From NCBI RefSeq assembly GCF_000706765.1, contig NZ_CP006018.1, positions 1,116,001 through 1,180,000 of the forward strand: DNA of 64,000 nucleotides, read 5' to 3'. The notes beneath the pieces were generated by a model. The model worked only from the letters and a program-made list of their open reading frames with translations. It was not told the DNA's origin and did not search any database. Numbering within the stretch: position 1 is the stretch's first letter; every line of letters starts with the position of its first letter. Positions 52,881 through 61,855 of the stretch are shown in pieces. The translations under genes were made by a program, and so were the position numbers. This DNA comes from Bifidobacterium [indicum] DSM 20214 = LMG 11587. Lineage in GTDB: Bacteria; Actinomycetota; Actinomycetes; Actinomycetales; Bifidobacteriaceae.

Positions 52881-53855
52881 TCAGTCGCAGAAGGCATCCT
52901 TCTCAAGCCGCGCACCGCGGGCCCAGTCGATGGCCTTCATGGCCTTCTTCCCGGCTGCTTTGACCTGCAACAACTCCAGGGGCATCGAGGCAGTCCCCAC
53001 CCAAATGTGCTTCTTGCTCATTGCCAGACGACCGGGCTTCAGATCTTCAGGCAGGCCCGGCTGGTCCGGCTGGGCGGGTGCGGCCTCAATCACCTGGACC
53101 TGGGTTATCCGGTCGCCGTTTTCCCCATCCTCGTGAATCCGGCACCATGCACCGGGATTGGGGGTGCAGGCCCGGATCTGCCTGTCCGGGGCGAAAACAG
53201 GCCGATCAAAACGGATATGTGCATCCTGGCTGGTGACCTTCCGTGCTACCTCATAGGCACCCTGGGGTTGCTCAATGGGGAGGGCACGCCCTTCGGCAAG
53301 GGCTTCCAGCGACGCACCAAGCAGGTGGGAACCATCCTCGGCCAGGCGTTCCAGGAGTTGCCCGGACGTCTCATGGGCACCGATCTCGACCGTGGACTGG
53401 GCAAGGATGGGTCCCTCGTCCATGCCCGGAGTCAACCGGAAGACCGTGGCTCCGGTGATCGTCTCGCCGGACCATATGGCACGCTGAACCGGGGCAGCAC
53501 CCCTCCACTGGGGCAGGAGGGAGAAATGAAGGTTGTACCAGCCACCGGGCATGGCGTCCAGAACCGGTCGTTTCAGAATCTTCCCGTAGGCCACGACGGC
53601 GGCATACTCGGCTCCCGTCCGTTGGATCGTGTCGATGAAGTCGGCCTCTCCGGGGTCGGATTCGATGACCGGGATGCCAAGTTCCAAAGCCGCCGCCTTC
53701 ACCGGACTCGGCTCCAACCTCCGGCCCCTCCCCTTGGGGGCATCGGGCCTGGTCAGGGCGGCCATAACCTGGAAATGCTCCGGGTCGCCGGCCAGGAGCC
53801 TCAGGGACGGCAGGGCCACATCAGGTGTTCCCGCAAACAATAACCTCATCACCAT
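52881..53855 (-). CDS. fmt: Methionyl-tRNA formyltransferase
   Basis: 324-aa enzyme that formylates initiator Met-tRNA from 10-formyltetrahydrofolate. It begins RLLFAGTPDVALPSL, carries the catalytic WYNLHFSLLPQWRGAAP segment and a C-terminal tRNA-binding domain. GGAGGAG lies 8 bases before the ATG at 53855; a second ATG is two codons later. Confidence 0.96.
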   Translation of the reverse strand: MVMRLLFAGTPDVALPSLRLLAGDPEHFQVMAALTRPDAPKGRGRRLEPSPVKAAALELGIPVIESDPGEADFIDTIQRTGAEYAAVVAYGKILKRPVLDAMPGGWYNLHFSLLPQWRGAAPVQRAIWSGETITGATVFRLTPGMDEGPILAQSTVEIGAHETSGQLLERLAEDGSHLLGASLEALAEGRALPIEQPQGAYEVARKVTSQDAHIRFDRPVFAPDRQIRACTPNPGAWCRIHEDGENGDRITQVQVIEAAPAQPDQPGLPEDLKPGRLAMSKKHIWVGTASMPLELLQVKAAGKKAMKAIDWARGARLEKDAFCD

Positions 53856-53924
53856 GTGGATTCACTCCTCCATAACCTGTCGCGTCCGAAAATACGAATC
53901 GGCCCGCGAGAACAACCGTACCTT

Positions 53925-54629
53925 TTACCGGACCCGGGGAATGTCGAGCCCCGATTCAATCAGCAAGTTCCGCAACTTGTAGGGATCCGTGAAGCAGACG
54001 CTCCTGATACCCACCTTGTTGGCCGCAACCACATTCATCCCCTTGTCGTCCACGAAGAGGGCATCCTCTGCCCTGATGCCGAACCGCTCAAGGGCATGAA
54101 GATAGATATCCGGATGGGGCTTACGCATATGGATGGGGCCGGATACGACCAGATCATCCAGCTCATGCAGAATGGGGTACTGCCCCCATGCGTAGGGAAA
54201 AAGTTCGGTGCCCCAGTTCGACAGACCCCAGACCCCGACCCCGGCGGCCTTGAGATCCTTGACCAACACCCTGGCACCGGGAACGGGACCGGTCAGCGAA
54301 TCAACGAAATTGTCGCAGTAATAGGTGAACATCTCATCCCAGGGGGCACCATGGTGTTCCTGGACCCAGGCCTGGGCCTGCGCGCATGGCGCGCCACCGT
54401 CCATCATGTTGTTGGCATCGAAGAAACCGGACTTGTCGTTATCCAGCATGTCCCGTATGGCCTCAGGGCCGTACCGGGACACCATGGCCGCTTCGGGCTT
54501 CCAGTAGATCAGGACGTTGCCAAAGTCGAAGATGACCTGACTGATGGGCCTGCCCTTGGCTGATTCCGCCTGGTCATCGGCCAGGATGACATCAGTGGGC
54601 ACTTCAACCTCTCCGGGCCATCCAATCAT
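53925..54629 (-). CDS. HAD-superfamily hydrolase
   Basis: 234-aa haloacid-dehalogenase-type hydrolase. The N-terminal motif is IFDFGNVLIYW (nucleophile Asp; the usual second Asp is Gly, as in the YihX/epoxide-hydrolase-N subgroup), motif II is WGLSNWG and motif III-IV is KPHPDIYLHALERFG then ALFVDDKGMN. Around 28 residues precede motif I. Likely a sugar-phosphate or small-phosphate phosphatase. Same strand as fmt (69-base gap) and downstream of priA. Confidence 0.87.
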   Translation of the reverse strand: MIGWPGEVEVPTDVILADDQAESAKGRPISQVIFDFGNVLIYWKPEAAMVSRYGPEAIRDMLDNDKSGFFDANNMMDGGAPCAQAQAWVQEHHGAPWDEMFTYYCDNFVDSLTGPVPGARVLVKDLKAAGVGVWGLSNWGTELFPYAWGQYPILHELDDLVVSGPIHMRKPHPDIYLHALERFGIRAEDALFVDDKGMNVVAANKVGIRSVCFTDPYKLRNLLIESGLDIPRVR

Positions 54630-54699
54630 CGTTCACGTCACCTTCCTCGCACCTCATCGTCTTTCCCATGCAAGCACGCCTCATAGACCCCGGGATTCG

Positions 54700-57003
54700 C
54701 TACGTCAGATCCTTGGGATCCATCTGGAATTTCAATTCCTCACGTCCTCGTTTGGCGTAGTACTCCGACAGCCCTTCCCTGAGTCGATCGGCCAGGAAGT
54801 CACGCTTCTCCAAGGGGACCCGGACCAGGGCCCGGACACGATCCTGAGTCCCCTCCAGCTGCCTGGCCGCAAGGGTCTTCGGGGGTGGAATCGGTACGGG
54901 GCCCAGCATGGATGGAACCTCGCCTTCCTCGGTCCGAAGCAGGGACAGTTCACCCGTGGTCGCCCCGATACGGTCCAGTATCCACATAACGGCCTTGCGT
55001 CCGCCCCAGACCGTAGCCAGGGAGCAGGACGGAGGCATTCCCGTCATGCGCCTGTCCTCCAGCTCGGCTCCGGCCAGGAGGGGGCTCCTCCATGTAACCA
55101 GGGCCTGGGCCAGCTGAGGGTCCGTCTGCCCCAGAAGGAGGACCTGCCCCCCACTGTCGCGAGACCGGCAAAGGGAGGCCGCACGCATCCAGGACGACAG
55201 GGTATCGACACGGGCATCCACACCCAGTGCATACAGGCTGGTCCACGCGTCCAGTATGGCGACGGCGGCGTATCCTGCCCGATGGGCCTCGGGAAGAGGG
55301 TCCTGCCCGGAGGCATCACCAGCACCGTCGCCCCCACCTCGCTGAATCACAATCGGCTCGGCCCCTGGTGTGGCGATGACCAATCGGGGCTTCTGATCCA
55401 CCTCGAAGACCGGCCCCCGGGGTTGACCTGGCGAAGAGATGAGAATGGGGACGTTACGGAAGAGCATCCGCAGCTCCTGGGCTGTTCCGGCCGCCCCGAC
55501 CCTGATCACCCGCAGCCGCTCCCCGCCGCAGTTCGGGCAACTCCAGTTGGTGGCCGCTGCACCGCACCAGGCGCAACGGGGTGCAGATTCACGGTCGGAG
55601 CGGAGTGGTCCTGTACAGCGCGGGCAACGAGCCTGGTGGTGGCAACGGGCACAACTCAGGGCCTGGCTGTATCCGTCCTGGGGAATCGACAAGAGGACAG
55701 GACCATCATCCAAGGCCTTCCGGAGTGCGACGACTGCGGTGTGGGGTACCCTGGCACCGATTGTGGGGTCGGCCAGACGGGACAGTTCCTCCCTGTTCAG
55801 CCATCTGATCCAGGGCAGACGGTCCCTACCCGGGGTGTGTGCAGAGTCCAAAGGACGAATCGGTCCGGTAACGCCGGAGCCAACCTCCTCGGCCTCCGGA
55901 GTACTCTCCCACTGGGAACGGACGCTCCTTGACCGCGCCAGGGCAAGGAAGACGCCACCATGGGACTTGGCCCGGAGCCTCAGAACCCCCCTGGCATTGG
56001 CATAGGGCATCATCCCATCGGCACTCTGATAGGCCGCGTCGTCCATGACCGCGAACAGGGCCGGACCTTCCACCGGGGCATACATGGCCGCGCGGAGCCC
56101 GATGACGCATCGAACCTGACCGGAGGCCAGGGCCAGATAGGACCGATATCGTTCTGCCGGGGCCATGGAGGAATCCAGGATGGTGTAGTCCCCTGCCCAA
56201 CCCGGCCCGCCGGGGTCGCCACCGCCTCCTGTCCTAGGACCGAAAGGCACCAGTCCCAAGGCCTGCAAGGCAGCGGAAAGGCGCTCAACCACCTGCATAT
56301 CCGGCAGGACCATAACGGCCGACCTCCCGGACAAGAGGGCAGCGGCCAGGGACCAGGCTGCCAGGTGTTCGGCGCGGCCTGGCCCCGGCCCTATATCGGC
56401 AAGGAAGGCGGAGAACCCATCGGATTGCAGGGCCTGGTCAAACTCCTCAAGGCGGTCGTAATCCCGATTCAGGTCGGCCCTTGCATCGGTTGCAGCCCGG
56501 TCCAGCCCAGCCACCCAGTCAGTGTCGGAGGCCAGCCTGGGCTGACCTGGAACCAGCTGCTGCTCCTTGTCTATCCGTGCCACCCTGGGGGGTACGGCCA
56601 GGCGGAGGATATTGGCCTCTGTACCCCCATAGGCCCGCGCTATCAGGGTGATGTCTTCCCGCATGGAGTCCGAGACCAGGGCGTGGGGGGTGATGACACG
56701 CTCCAGGTAGCGAAGGGACGACTCGGGAACCTCACTGGTCGACTGCCGCCCCCAGATCACCCCGTTGATCAGTTGACGTCCAAAGCGGACCCTGACCAGG
56801 GACCCAGGTTGTGCACCCTTGTCCTGATCCTGGTCGACGAGATAGTCAAAGGTGCCCCCCAAATGGGTTGCCTGGACGTTCAGGACCACCTGGGCCACCG
56901 GATCCTGGCCGGCAGGGGTTCGGCGCCTTGCAACGCGTGGCTTGCGCGGCTTCCCCTGGGCAAGACCATCCAGGACAAGCTGTTGGGCATCAGCCTCACT
57001 CAT
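54700..57003 (-). CDS. priA: Primosomal protein N' (PriA), helicase motifs lost
   Basis: 767-aa PriA homologue involved in restarting replication forks. The 3'-DNA-binding domain (about 35-140, HLGGTFDYLVDQD) and the eight zinc cysteines (451, 454, 460, 463, 477, 480, 489, 492) are kept. The helicase part is not: where Walker A should read GxTGSGKT there is DIGPGPGRAEH (203-213), and the DEEH box is replaced by MDDAAYQS (320-327). It is probably a DNA-binding scaffold without ATPase activity, as noted for other actinobacterial PriA. AGGAGG precedes the ATG. Confidence 0.9.
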   Translation of the reverse strand: MSEADAQQLVLDGLAQGKPRKPRVARRRTPAGQDPVAQVVLNVQATHLGGTFDYLVDQDQDKGAQPGSLVRVRFGRQLINGVIWGRQSTSEVPESSLRYLERVITPHALVSDSMREDITLIARAYGGTEANILRLAVPPRVARIDKEQQLVPGQPRLASDTDWVAGLDRAATDARADLNRDYDRLEEFDQALQSDGFSAFLADIGPGPGRAEHLAAWSLAAALLSGRSAVMVLPDMQVVERLSAALQALGLVPFGPRTGGGGDPGGPGWAGDYTILDSSMAPAERYRSYLALASGQVRCVIGLRAAMYAPVEGPALFAVMDDAAYQSADGMMPYANARGVLRLRAKSHGGVFLALARSRSVRSQWESTPEAEEVGSGVTGPIRPLDSAHTPGRDRLPWIRWLNREELSRLADPTIGARVPHTAVVALRKALDDGPVLLSIPQDGYSQALSCARCHHQARCPRCTGPLRSDRESAPRCAWCGAAATNWSCPNCGGERLRVIRVGAAGTAQELRMLFRNVPILISSPGQPRGPVFEVDQKPRLVIATPGAEPIVIQRGGGDGAGDASGQDPLPEAHRAGYAAVAILDAWTSLYALGVDARVDTLSSWMRAASLCRSRDSGGQVLLLGQTDPQLAQALVTWRSPLLAGAELEDRRMTGMPPSCSLATVWGGRKAVMWILDRIGATTGELSLLRTEEGEVPSMLGPVPIPPPKTLAARQLEGTQDRVRALVRVPLEKRDFLADRLREGLSEYYAKRGREELKFQMDPKDLT

Positions 57004-57247
57004 CGGCTCCGACCTCCTAACGTGCTTCTTATAATGCCGGGTTCATGACCCGGTGGGCGGCCTGCCTCCAGGATATCCGCACCGACGCTTATTCGTGCCT
57101 CCAAAAATCCTGATGCGGAATCGGCACCTACCGGGAAGGGCCTGCCCCCGCTCCCTCATCGACTACACCAGACCCCGATATGAAAGAACCACGACCGCCC
57201 CAGGTTCCTCCAGGAGTGCATCGTGGTCCGTGGATTCCTTGTGGTCC

Positions 57248-58468
57248 TTACCTGTCCATGCCGACGGCGGCCTTGAGTTCATCGACCTTGTCGGTCCGCT
57301 CCCAAGTGAAATCGGGATCGTTACGTCCGAAGTGCCCATAGGCCGCGGTCTTTGAATAGATGGGACGGAGGAGGTCAAGCTCATCGATGATGGCGGCGGG
57401 CCTCAGGTCGAAGACCGTGCGGACGGCCTGCTGAATCCGCTCGCGGGTCACCCCCTCCTCGGTGCCGTATGTCTCAACGTTGACGCTCACCGGGTCAGCC
57501 ACCCCGATGGCGTAGGCCACCTGGACCTCGACGCGATGAGCCAGACCGGCGGCAACGATGTTCTTGGCTACCCAGCGAGCCGCATAGGCCGCGGAACGGT
57601 CGACCTTGCTCGGATCCTTGCCCGAGAAGGCTCCGCCACCATGATGGGCAGCCCCACCATAGGTATCGACGATAATCTTGCGACCGGTCAGACCAGCGTC
57701 AGCGGCAGGGCCGCCCAGAACGAAGGAACCGGTAGGGTTGATCAGGATGCGGTATCCCTGGTGTTCGATGGAATCACCGCACACCTCGTCAAGGACAGGG
57801 GTGATGACATGCTCCACAAGCTGGTCCAGCAACCAGTCGTGGTCAACCTCCGGGTCGTGCTGGGTCGAAATGAGAACCGTGTCGACGCGAACCGGTTGGT
57901 CGTTCTCGTCATATTCGATGGTGACCTGGGTCTTCCCATCGGGACGCAGGTGGGGGACGATGTCCTCCTTGCGGACCTGGGACAGGCGGTAGGACAGCTT
58001 ATGCGCCAGATAAATCGGGAGGGGCATCAGGGTGTCGGTCTCATCGCAGGCGTATCCGAACATGACACCCTGATCGCCCGCCCCCTGGGACTCGTACCGC
58101 TCCTCACGGGTGGCTGCGCTCTCCTGGGTTCCGCTCAGACGGGCCACGCCCTGGTTGATTTCCTGGCTCTGCTCGCTCAAGGACACGGTGACACCGCAGG
58201 AGTCGGCATCCAGGCCGATTTCAGAGGAGGTGTATCCGATCCGACGCAGGACCGAACGAACCTGGCTCTGAATGTCGGTATAGCCCTGCGAGGAGACCTC
58301 TCCGAAAATCAGGAAAAGCCCGGTCGCGGCAGAAGTCTCCACAGCCACATGGGAGTGGGGGTCCTGGGCTATCAGATCGTCGAGGATGGCATCCGAAATC
58401 TGATCGCATACCTTGTCGGGATGTCCCTCCGTCACGGATTCAGCCGAAATCAACCGTCGTTCTGCCAT
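57248..58468 (-). CDS. metK: S-adenosylmethionine synthetase
   Basis: 406-aa enzyme that makes S-adenosylmethionine from methionine and [20 protein letters not shown] near the N-terminus, [10 protein letters not shown] and the glycine-rich [20 protein letters not shown] (the phosphate loop) are all present. The ATG at 58468 follows AGGTGG; a GTG three codons upstream lies inside that site. No SAM riboswitch is visible in the 98 bases to rpoZ. The 244 bases after the gene contain only a small hairpin (57037-57053) near the priA promoter region. Confidence 0.97.
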   Translation of the reverse strand: MAERRLISAESVTEGHPDKVCDQISDAILDDLIAQDPHSHVAVETSAATGLFLIFGEVSSQGYTDIQSQVRSVLRRIGYTSSEIGLDADSCGVTVSLSEQSQEINQGVARLSGTQESAATREERYESQGAGDQGVMFGYACDETDTLMPLPIYLAHKLSYRLSQVRKEDIVPHLRPDGKTQVTIEYDENDQPVRVDTVLISTQHDPEVDHDWLLDQLVEHVITPVLDEVCGDSIEHQGYRILINPTGSFVLGGPAADAGLTGRKIIVDTYGGAAHHGGGAFSGKDPSKVDRSAAYAARWVAKNIVAAGLAHRVEVQVAYAIGVADPVSVNVETYGTEEGVTRERIQQAVRTVFDLRPAAIIDELDLLRPIYSKTAAYGHFGRNDPDFTWERTDKVDELKAAVGMDR

Positions 58469-58566
58469 TACAACCACCTCTTGCTTTCTGCGTGAACGAC
58501 CGACTCAGCCGTGGGACGCTTCGATTCCCGAGCCTTCCCCGTATATACCGGTGTATAAGGGCAGAC

Positions 58567-58851
58567 TCAGTTGCCTTCGCTCAGATCATCCTCGCCCAGG
58601 GTCTCCTCCAGCAGTCCTTCATCGATCTCGCGGAAGGCGATGGAGAGGGGCTTTTCCTGGTTCTGGTATTCGACCAGGGGGCCGACGTTCTGCAGCAGGC
58701 CCTCGTTGAGCTGGGTGAAGTAGGAATTGATCTGGCGGGCGCGCTTGGCCGCAAAGATGGACAGGGCGTACTTCGAATCGGCGTGCTGCATCAGATCGTC
58801 GATGGGAGGATTCGCAAATCCCTGTGGATGGGGCTCGGTGCCAAATGCCAT
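58567..58851 (-). CDS. rpoZ: RNA polymerase omega subunit
   Basis: 94-aa subunit that helps assemble RNA polymerase. [28 protein letters not shown] is the conserved core (about 14-41). The acidic tail ends [10 protein letters not shown]. The ATG at 58851 has GGAG nine bases upstream. It precedes metK by 98 bases and is divergent from ilvD. Confidence 0.95.
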   Translation of the reverse strand: MAFGTEPHPQGFANPPIDDLMQHADSKYALSIFAAKRARQINSYFTQLNEGLLQNVGPLVEYQNQEKPLSIAFREIDEGLLEETLGEDDLSEGN

Positions 58852-59017
58852 AAGTTCATACTCCAATTCAAGTGGATGAACAACCGTTCAATCGGTCACG
58901 ATTCTACCGCTCAGGTTGGATATTCGGAATGAGTGTTCACATCCGGACGAAGATTGCCGTATTCCACTATGCGGCCATGCTCCGGCACGGTCCTGGCCCG
59001 GTCACTTGAATAAGAAT

Positions 59018-60877
59018 ATGCAGATGAGATCAGCCAAGTTGATGAAGGAACGTGAGTTCGCGGGCGCCCGTGCTCTCTATCGTGCCGCCGGCGTCAAGGG
59101 TGAGGACTTCGGCAAGCCCATCGTGGCCATCGCCAATTCCTTCTCGGAGTTCGTTCCCGGCCACGTCCACCTGAACAAGGTGGGCCGACTGGTCTCCAAG
59201 GCCGTTCAGGCAGCGGGTGGCATTCCCCGGGAGTTCAACACCATAGCCGTCGATGACGGCATCGCCATGGGCCACACCGGCATGTTGTACTCCCTTCCCT
59301 CCCGGGACATCATCGCGGACGCCGTCGAGTACTCGGTCAACGCCCACTGTGCCGATGCCCTGATCTGCATCTCCAACTGCGACAAGATCACTCCTGGCAT
59401 GCTCATGGCGGCACTGCGGCTTAACATACCGACGGTTTTCGTCTCCGGCGGCCCCATGGAATCCGGCCGAACGGTCATGCCTGATGGAACGGTCAAAGAG
59501 AACACCGACCTGATCGATGTCATGTACGCTTCGGCCGACGACGCCGTCGACGACGAGGGGATCCTGGCCCTGGAGAAGTCCGTCTGTCCAACATGCGGCT
59601 CCTGTGCAGGTATGTTCACCGCCAATTCCATGAACTGCCTGACCGAGGCCATGGGCCTGGCCCTGCCCGGCAACGGCACCACCCTGGCTTCCCACACCGC
59701 CAGGAAGATGCTCTTCGAAAAGGCCGGCAGGATGGTGGTCGAAATCGCCAACCGGTACTACCAGGAGGACGATGAATCCGTCCTCCCCCGGGCCATCGCC
59801 ACGAAGGAGGCCTTCGAGAACGCCATGACCATGGATGTGGCCATGGGAGGGTCCACCAACACGGTCCTGCACATTCTGGCCGCAGCCCAATCCGCCGACG
59901 TGGACTTCACCCTTGACGACATCGAGCGCATCTCCCATACGGTTCCCTGCATCTGCAAGGCATCACCGTCAGGCGACTGGGAGATATCCGATGTTCACAG
60001 GGCCGGAGGCATCTGCGGCATCCTGGGTGAGCTCGACCGGGGCGGCGCCCTGCACCGGAACACCCATTCCATCGACTACCCCGACCTGGAGTCCAAACTC
60101 GGAGAGTGGGACATCATGCGCCCCACCTGCCTGGACGAGGCCAAGGAGCTCTACCACGCTGCTCCCGGGCACATCACCTCCCCCGAGCCCTTCAACCAGT
60201 CCAAGGAATGGGACGACCTGGATACGGACAGGGTCCACGGAGCCATCCACGACCTGGAACACCCTGCGGTAACGGAGGGTGGTCTGGCCATTCTCCGGGG
60301 CAATCTGGCACCCGACGGGTGTGTGGTCAAGACCGCCGGTGTTCCAAAGGAGATATGGAACTTCCGCGGGCCGGCCCTGGTGGTGGAGTCCCAGGAGCAA
60401 GCCGTCGAAGTCATTCTGAACGGCACCCTGAAGAAGGGCCAGGCCCTGGTCATCCGCTACGAGGGTCCCAAGGGTGGACCCGGTATGCAGGAGATGCTCT
60501 ACCCGACCTCCTTCGTCAAAGGCAAGGGTATCGGCAAGGATGTGGCGCTTCTGACCGACGGGCGGTACTCCGGCGGCTCCTCGGGTCTCTCCATCGGGCA
60601 CATCGCCCCCGAGGCGGCGAACAAGGGACCCATTGCCCTGATTCGCACCGGCGACATGATCAGCATAGACATCCCCAACCGACGGGTGGACGTGGAGTTG
60701 ACCGATGAGGAGATGAGTCAACGACGCGCGGAGGTGGAGGCCGGCGACGGTTATGTGGCCCACCGCGACAGGAAGGTCTCCCTGGCCCTCAAGGCGTACG
60801 CGGCCTTCGCCAGATCCGCCGACAAGGGCGCCACCAGGGACCCTGAACTGATCAACAGGCTCTCCGGGTTGGAGTGA
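59018..60877 (+). CDS. ilvD: Dihydroxy-acid dehydratase
   Basis: 619-aa Fe-S enzyme of branched-chain amino acid synthesis, converting 2,3-dihydroxy acids to 2-keto acids. Cluster-ligand motifs are [10 protein letters not shown] and [16 protein letters not shown]. Full-length. The ATG at 59018 is preferred ([12 protein letters not shown]); a second ATG lies two codons on, and an upstream ATG at 58916 adds 34 residues unlike the family. No good ribosome-binding site is seen. A 20-bp inverted repeat follows. Confidence 0.97.
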   Translation: MQMRSAKLMKEREFAGARALYRAAGVKGEDFGKPIVAIANSFSEFVPGHVHLNKVGRLVSKAVQAAGGIPREFNTIAVDDGIAMGHTGMLYSLPSRDIIADAVEYSVNAHCADALICISNCDKITPGMLMAALRLNIPTVFVSGGPMESGRTVMPDGTVKENTDLIDVMYASADDAVDDEGILALEKSVCPTCGSCAGMFTANSMNCLTEAMGLALPGNGTTLASHTARKMLFEKAGRMVVEIANRYYQEDDESVLPRAIATKEAFENAMTMDVAMGGSTNTVLHILAAAQSADVDFTLDDIERISHTVPCICKASPSGDWEISDVHRAGGICGILGELDRGGALHRNTHSIDYPDLESKLGEWDIMRPTCLDEAKELYHAAPGHITSPEPFNQSKEWDDLDTDRVHGAIHDLEHPAVTEGGLAILRGNLAPDGCVVKTAGVPKEIWNFRGPALVVESQEQAVEVILNGTLKKGQALVIRYEGPKGGPGMQEMLYPTSFVKGKGIGKDVALLTDGRYSGGSSGLSIGHIAPEAANKGPIALIRTGDMISIDIPNRRVDVELTDEEMSQRRAEVEAGDGYVAHRDRKVSLALKAYAAFARSADKGATRDPELINRLSGLE

Positions 60878-60890
60878 TTGCGCAGTAACC

Positions 60891-60946
60891 CGATATTGCA
60901 AGTGCCGCACCGGTATTCGGAAACCAGTGCGGCACTTGCAATATCG
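60891..60946. terminator. 20-bp perfect inverted repeat between ilvD and gmk
   Basis: CGATATTGCAAGTGCCGCAC (60891-60910) pairs perfectly with 60927-60946 around a 16-base loop. It lies between convergent genes and has no T-run. Probable bidirectional terminator. Confidence 0.75.
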
Positions 60947-61023
60947 CTCTCGGAGAGCGGGGACCGCGCAGGCCGGGGCAGACGGTCGGGAACCCTGCGC
61001 CCATGACTGCGGATCACCGCATA

Positions 61024-61665
61024 TCAGGCCGGAAGGTCATACTCCCGGCTGATAATCTGCCAGAGCGCATCGGAGGCCTTCTCCACGGAGTCATTGACGA
61101 CGACCACATCGAACTGGTCCTTTGCCGCCAGCTCGACCTTGGCGGTCTCCAGACGCTTTTTACGCTGCTCCTCGTTTTCGGTCCCCCGCTTGTTCAGCCG
61201 GATGACCAGATCGTCAAAGGTGGGCGGGGCCAGGAAGACATAGACCACATCCAGACCCAGCTCCTCGGCGCGTTGACGTACCCGCTGCGCCCCCTGAAGG
61301 TCGATTTCAAGAATGGTGGGCACCCCTGCCTCCATATGCTCCAGAACAGGCTTGAGCGGGGTGGCGTAGTGCGACATGCCATGCACCAGGGCACTTTCAA
61401 GGAACTCGCCGGCCTTGTCCTTCCGGGCGAACTCCTCTTCATCCATGAACCAGTAGGTAATACCGTTGCTCTCACCCGGGCGGGGTGCGCGGGTCGTGGC
61501 CGAGACCGAAACCCATATCTGCGGGTGTGCCGCGCGCAGTGCCGCCTCTACGGTCCCCTTGCCGACCGCCGTCGGACCAGTCAGGACAATCAGCCTCCTA
61601 CGCCCCTTGCCCTGGGTGAGAATCCCTTGATCTGATTCCCTGACGGCGTCACTGCTAGCTGACAT
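61024..61665 (-). CDS. gmk: Guanylate kinase
   Basis: 213-aa kinase that phosphorylates GMP to GDP. The P-loop is GPTAVGKGT, the GMP-binding region includes SVSATTRAPRPGE, and EIDLQGAQRVR is conserved. About 20 polar residues precede the fold. GGAAAGGAAG precedes the ATG at 61665; the longer frame upstream runs into the hairpin region and is not used. It lies downstream of carB with a strong hairpin between. Confidence 0.97.
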   Translation of the reverse strand: MSASSDAVRESDQGILTQGKGRRRLIVLTGPTAVGKGTVEAALRAAHPQIWVSVSATTRAPRPGESNGITYWFMDEEEFARKDKAGEFLESALVHGMSHYATPLKPVLEHMEAGVPTILEIDLQGAQRVRQRAEELGLDVVYVFLAPPTFDDLVIRLNKRGTENEEQRKKRLETAKVELAAKDQFDVVVVNDSVEKASDALWQIISREYDLPA

Positions 61666-61717
61666 GAATCTTCCTTTCCGCAGACGGCCCTGATGAGCAC
61701 CTACACAGCCAGAATAG

Positions 61718-61767
61718 CGGGGACCGGGAACGGATCGGGGCACTGCCCCATCCGTTCCCGGCCCCCG
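61718..61767 (-). terminator. Hairpin between carB and gmk
   Basis: A stem of about 22 bp in three segments: GGGGC/GCCCC inner, CCGGGAACGGAT/ATCCGTTCCCGG middle, and a 5-bp outer segment, with one bulged base and one mismatch. It lies 89 bases after the carB stop and 53 before gmk. There is no T-run. It may end carB transcription or protect the message. Confidence 0.6.
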
Positions 61768-61855
61768 TGGCAAACCAATCATCCGGTCCTGCCCCTACAT
61801 CATCGGTGCAGGACGACCAACCGGTTCGGTTCTGGTCCTATGACCAGGCTCCGGT

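Noticed and set aside
58469-58566. SAM riboswitch upstream of metK.
   Set aside because: None of the conserved SAM aptamer blocks can be read in the 98 bases between rpoZ and metK.
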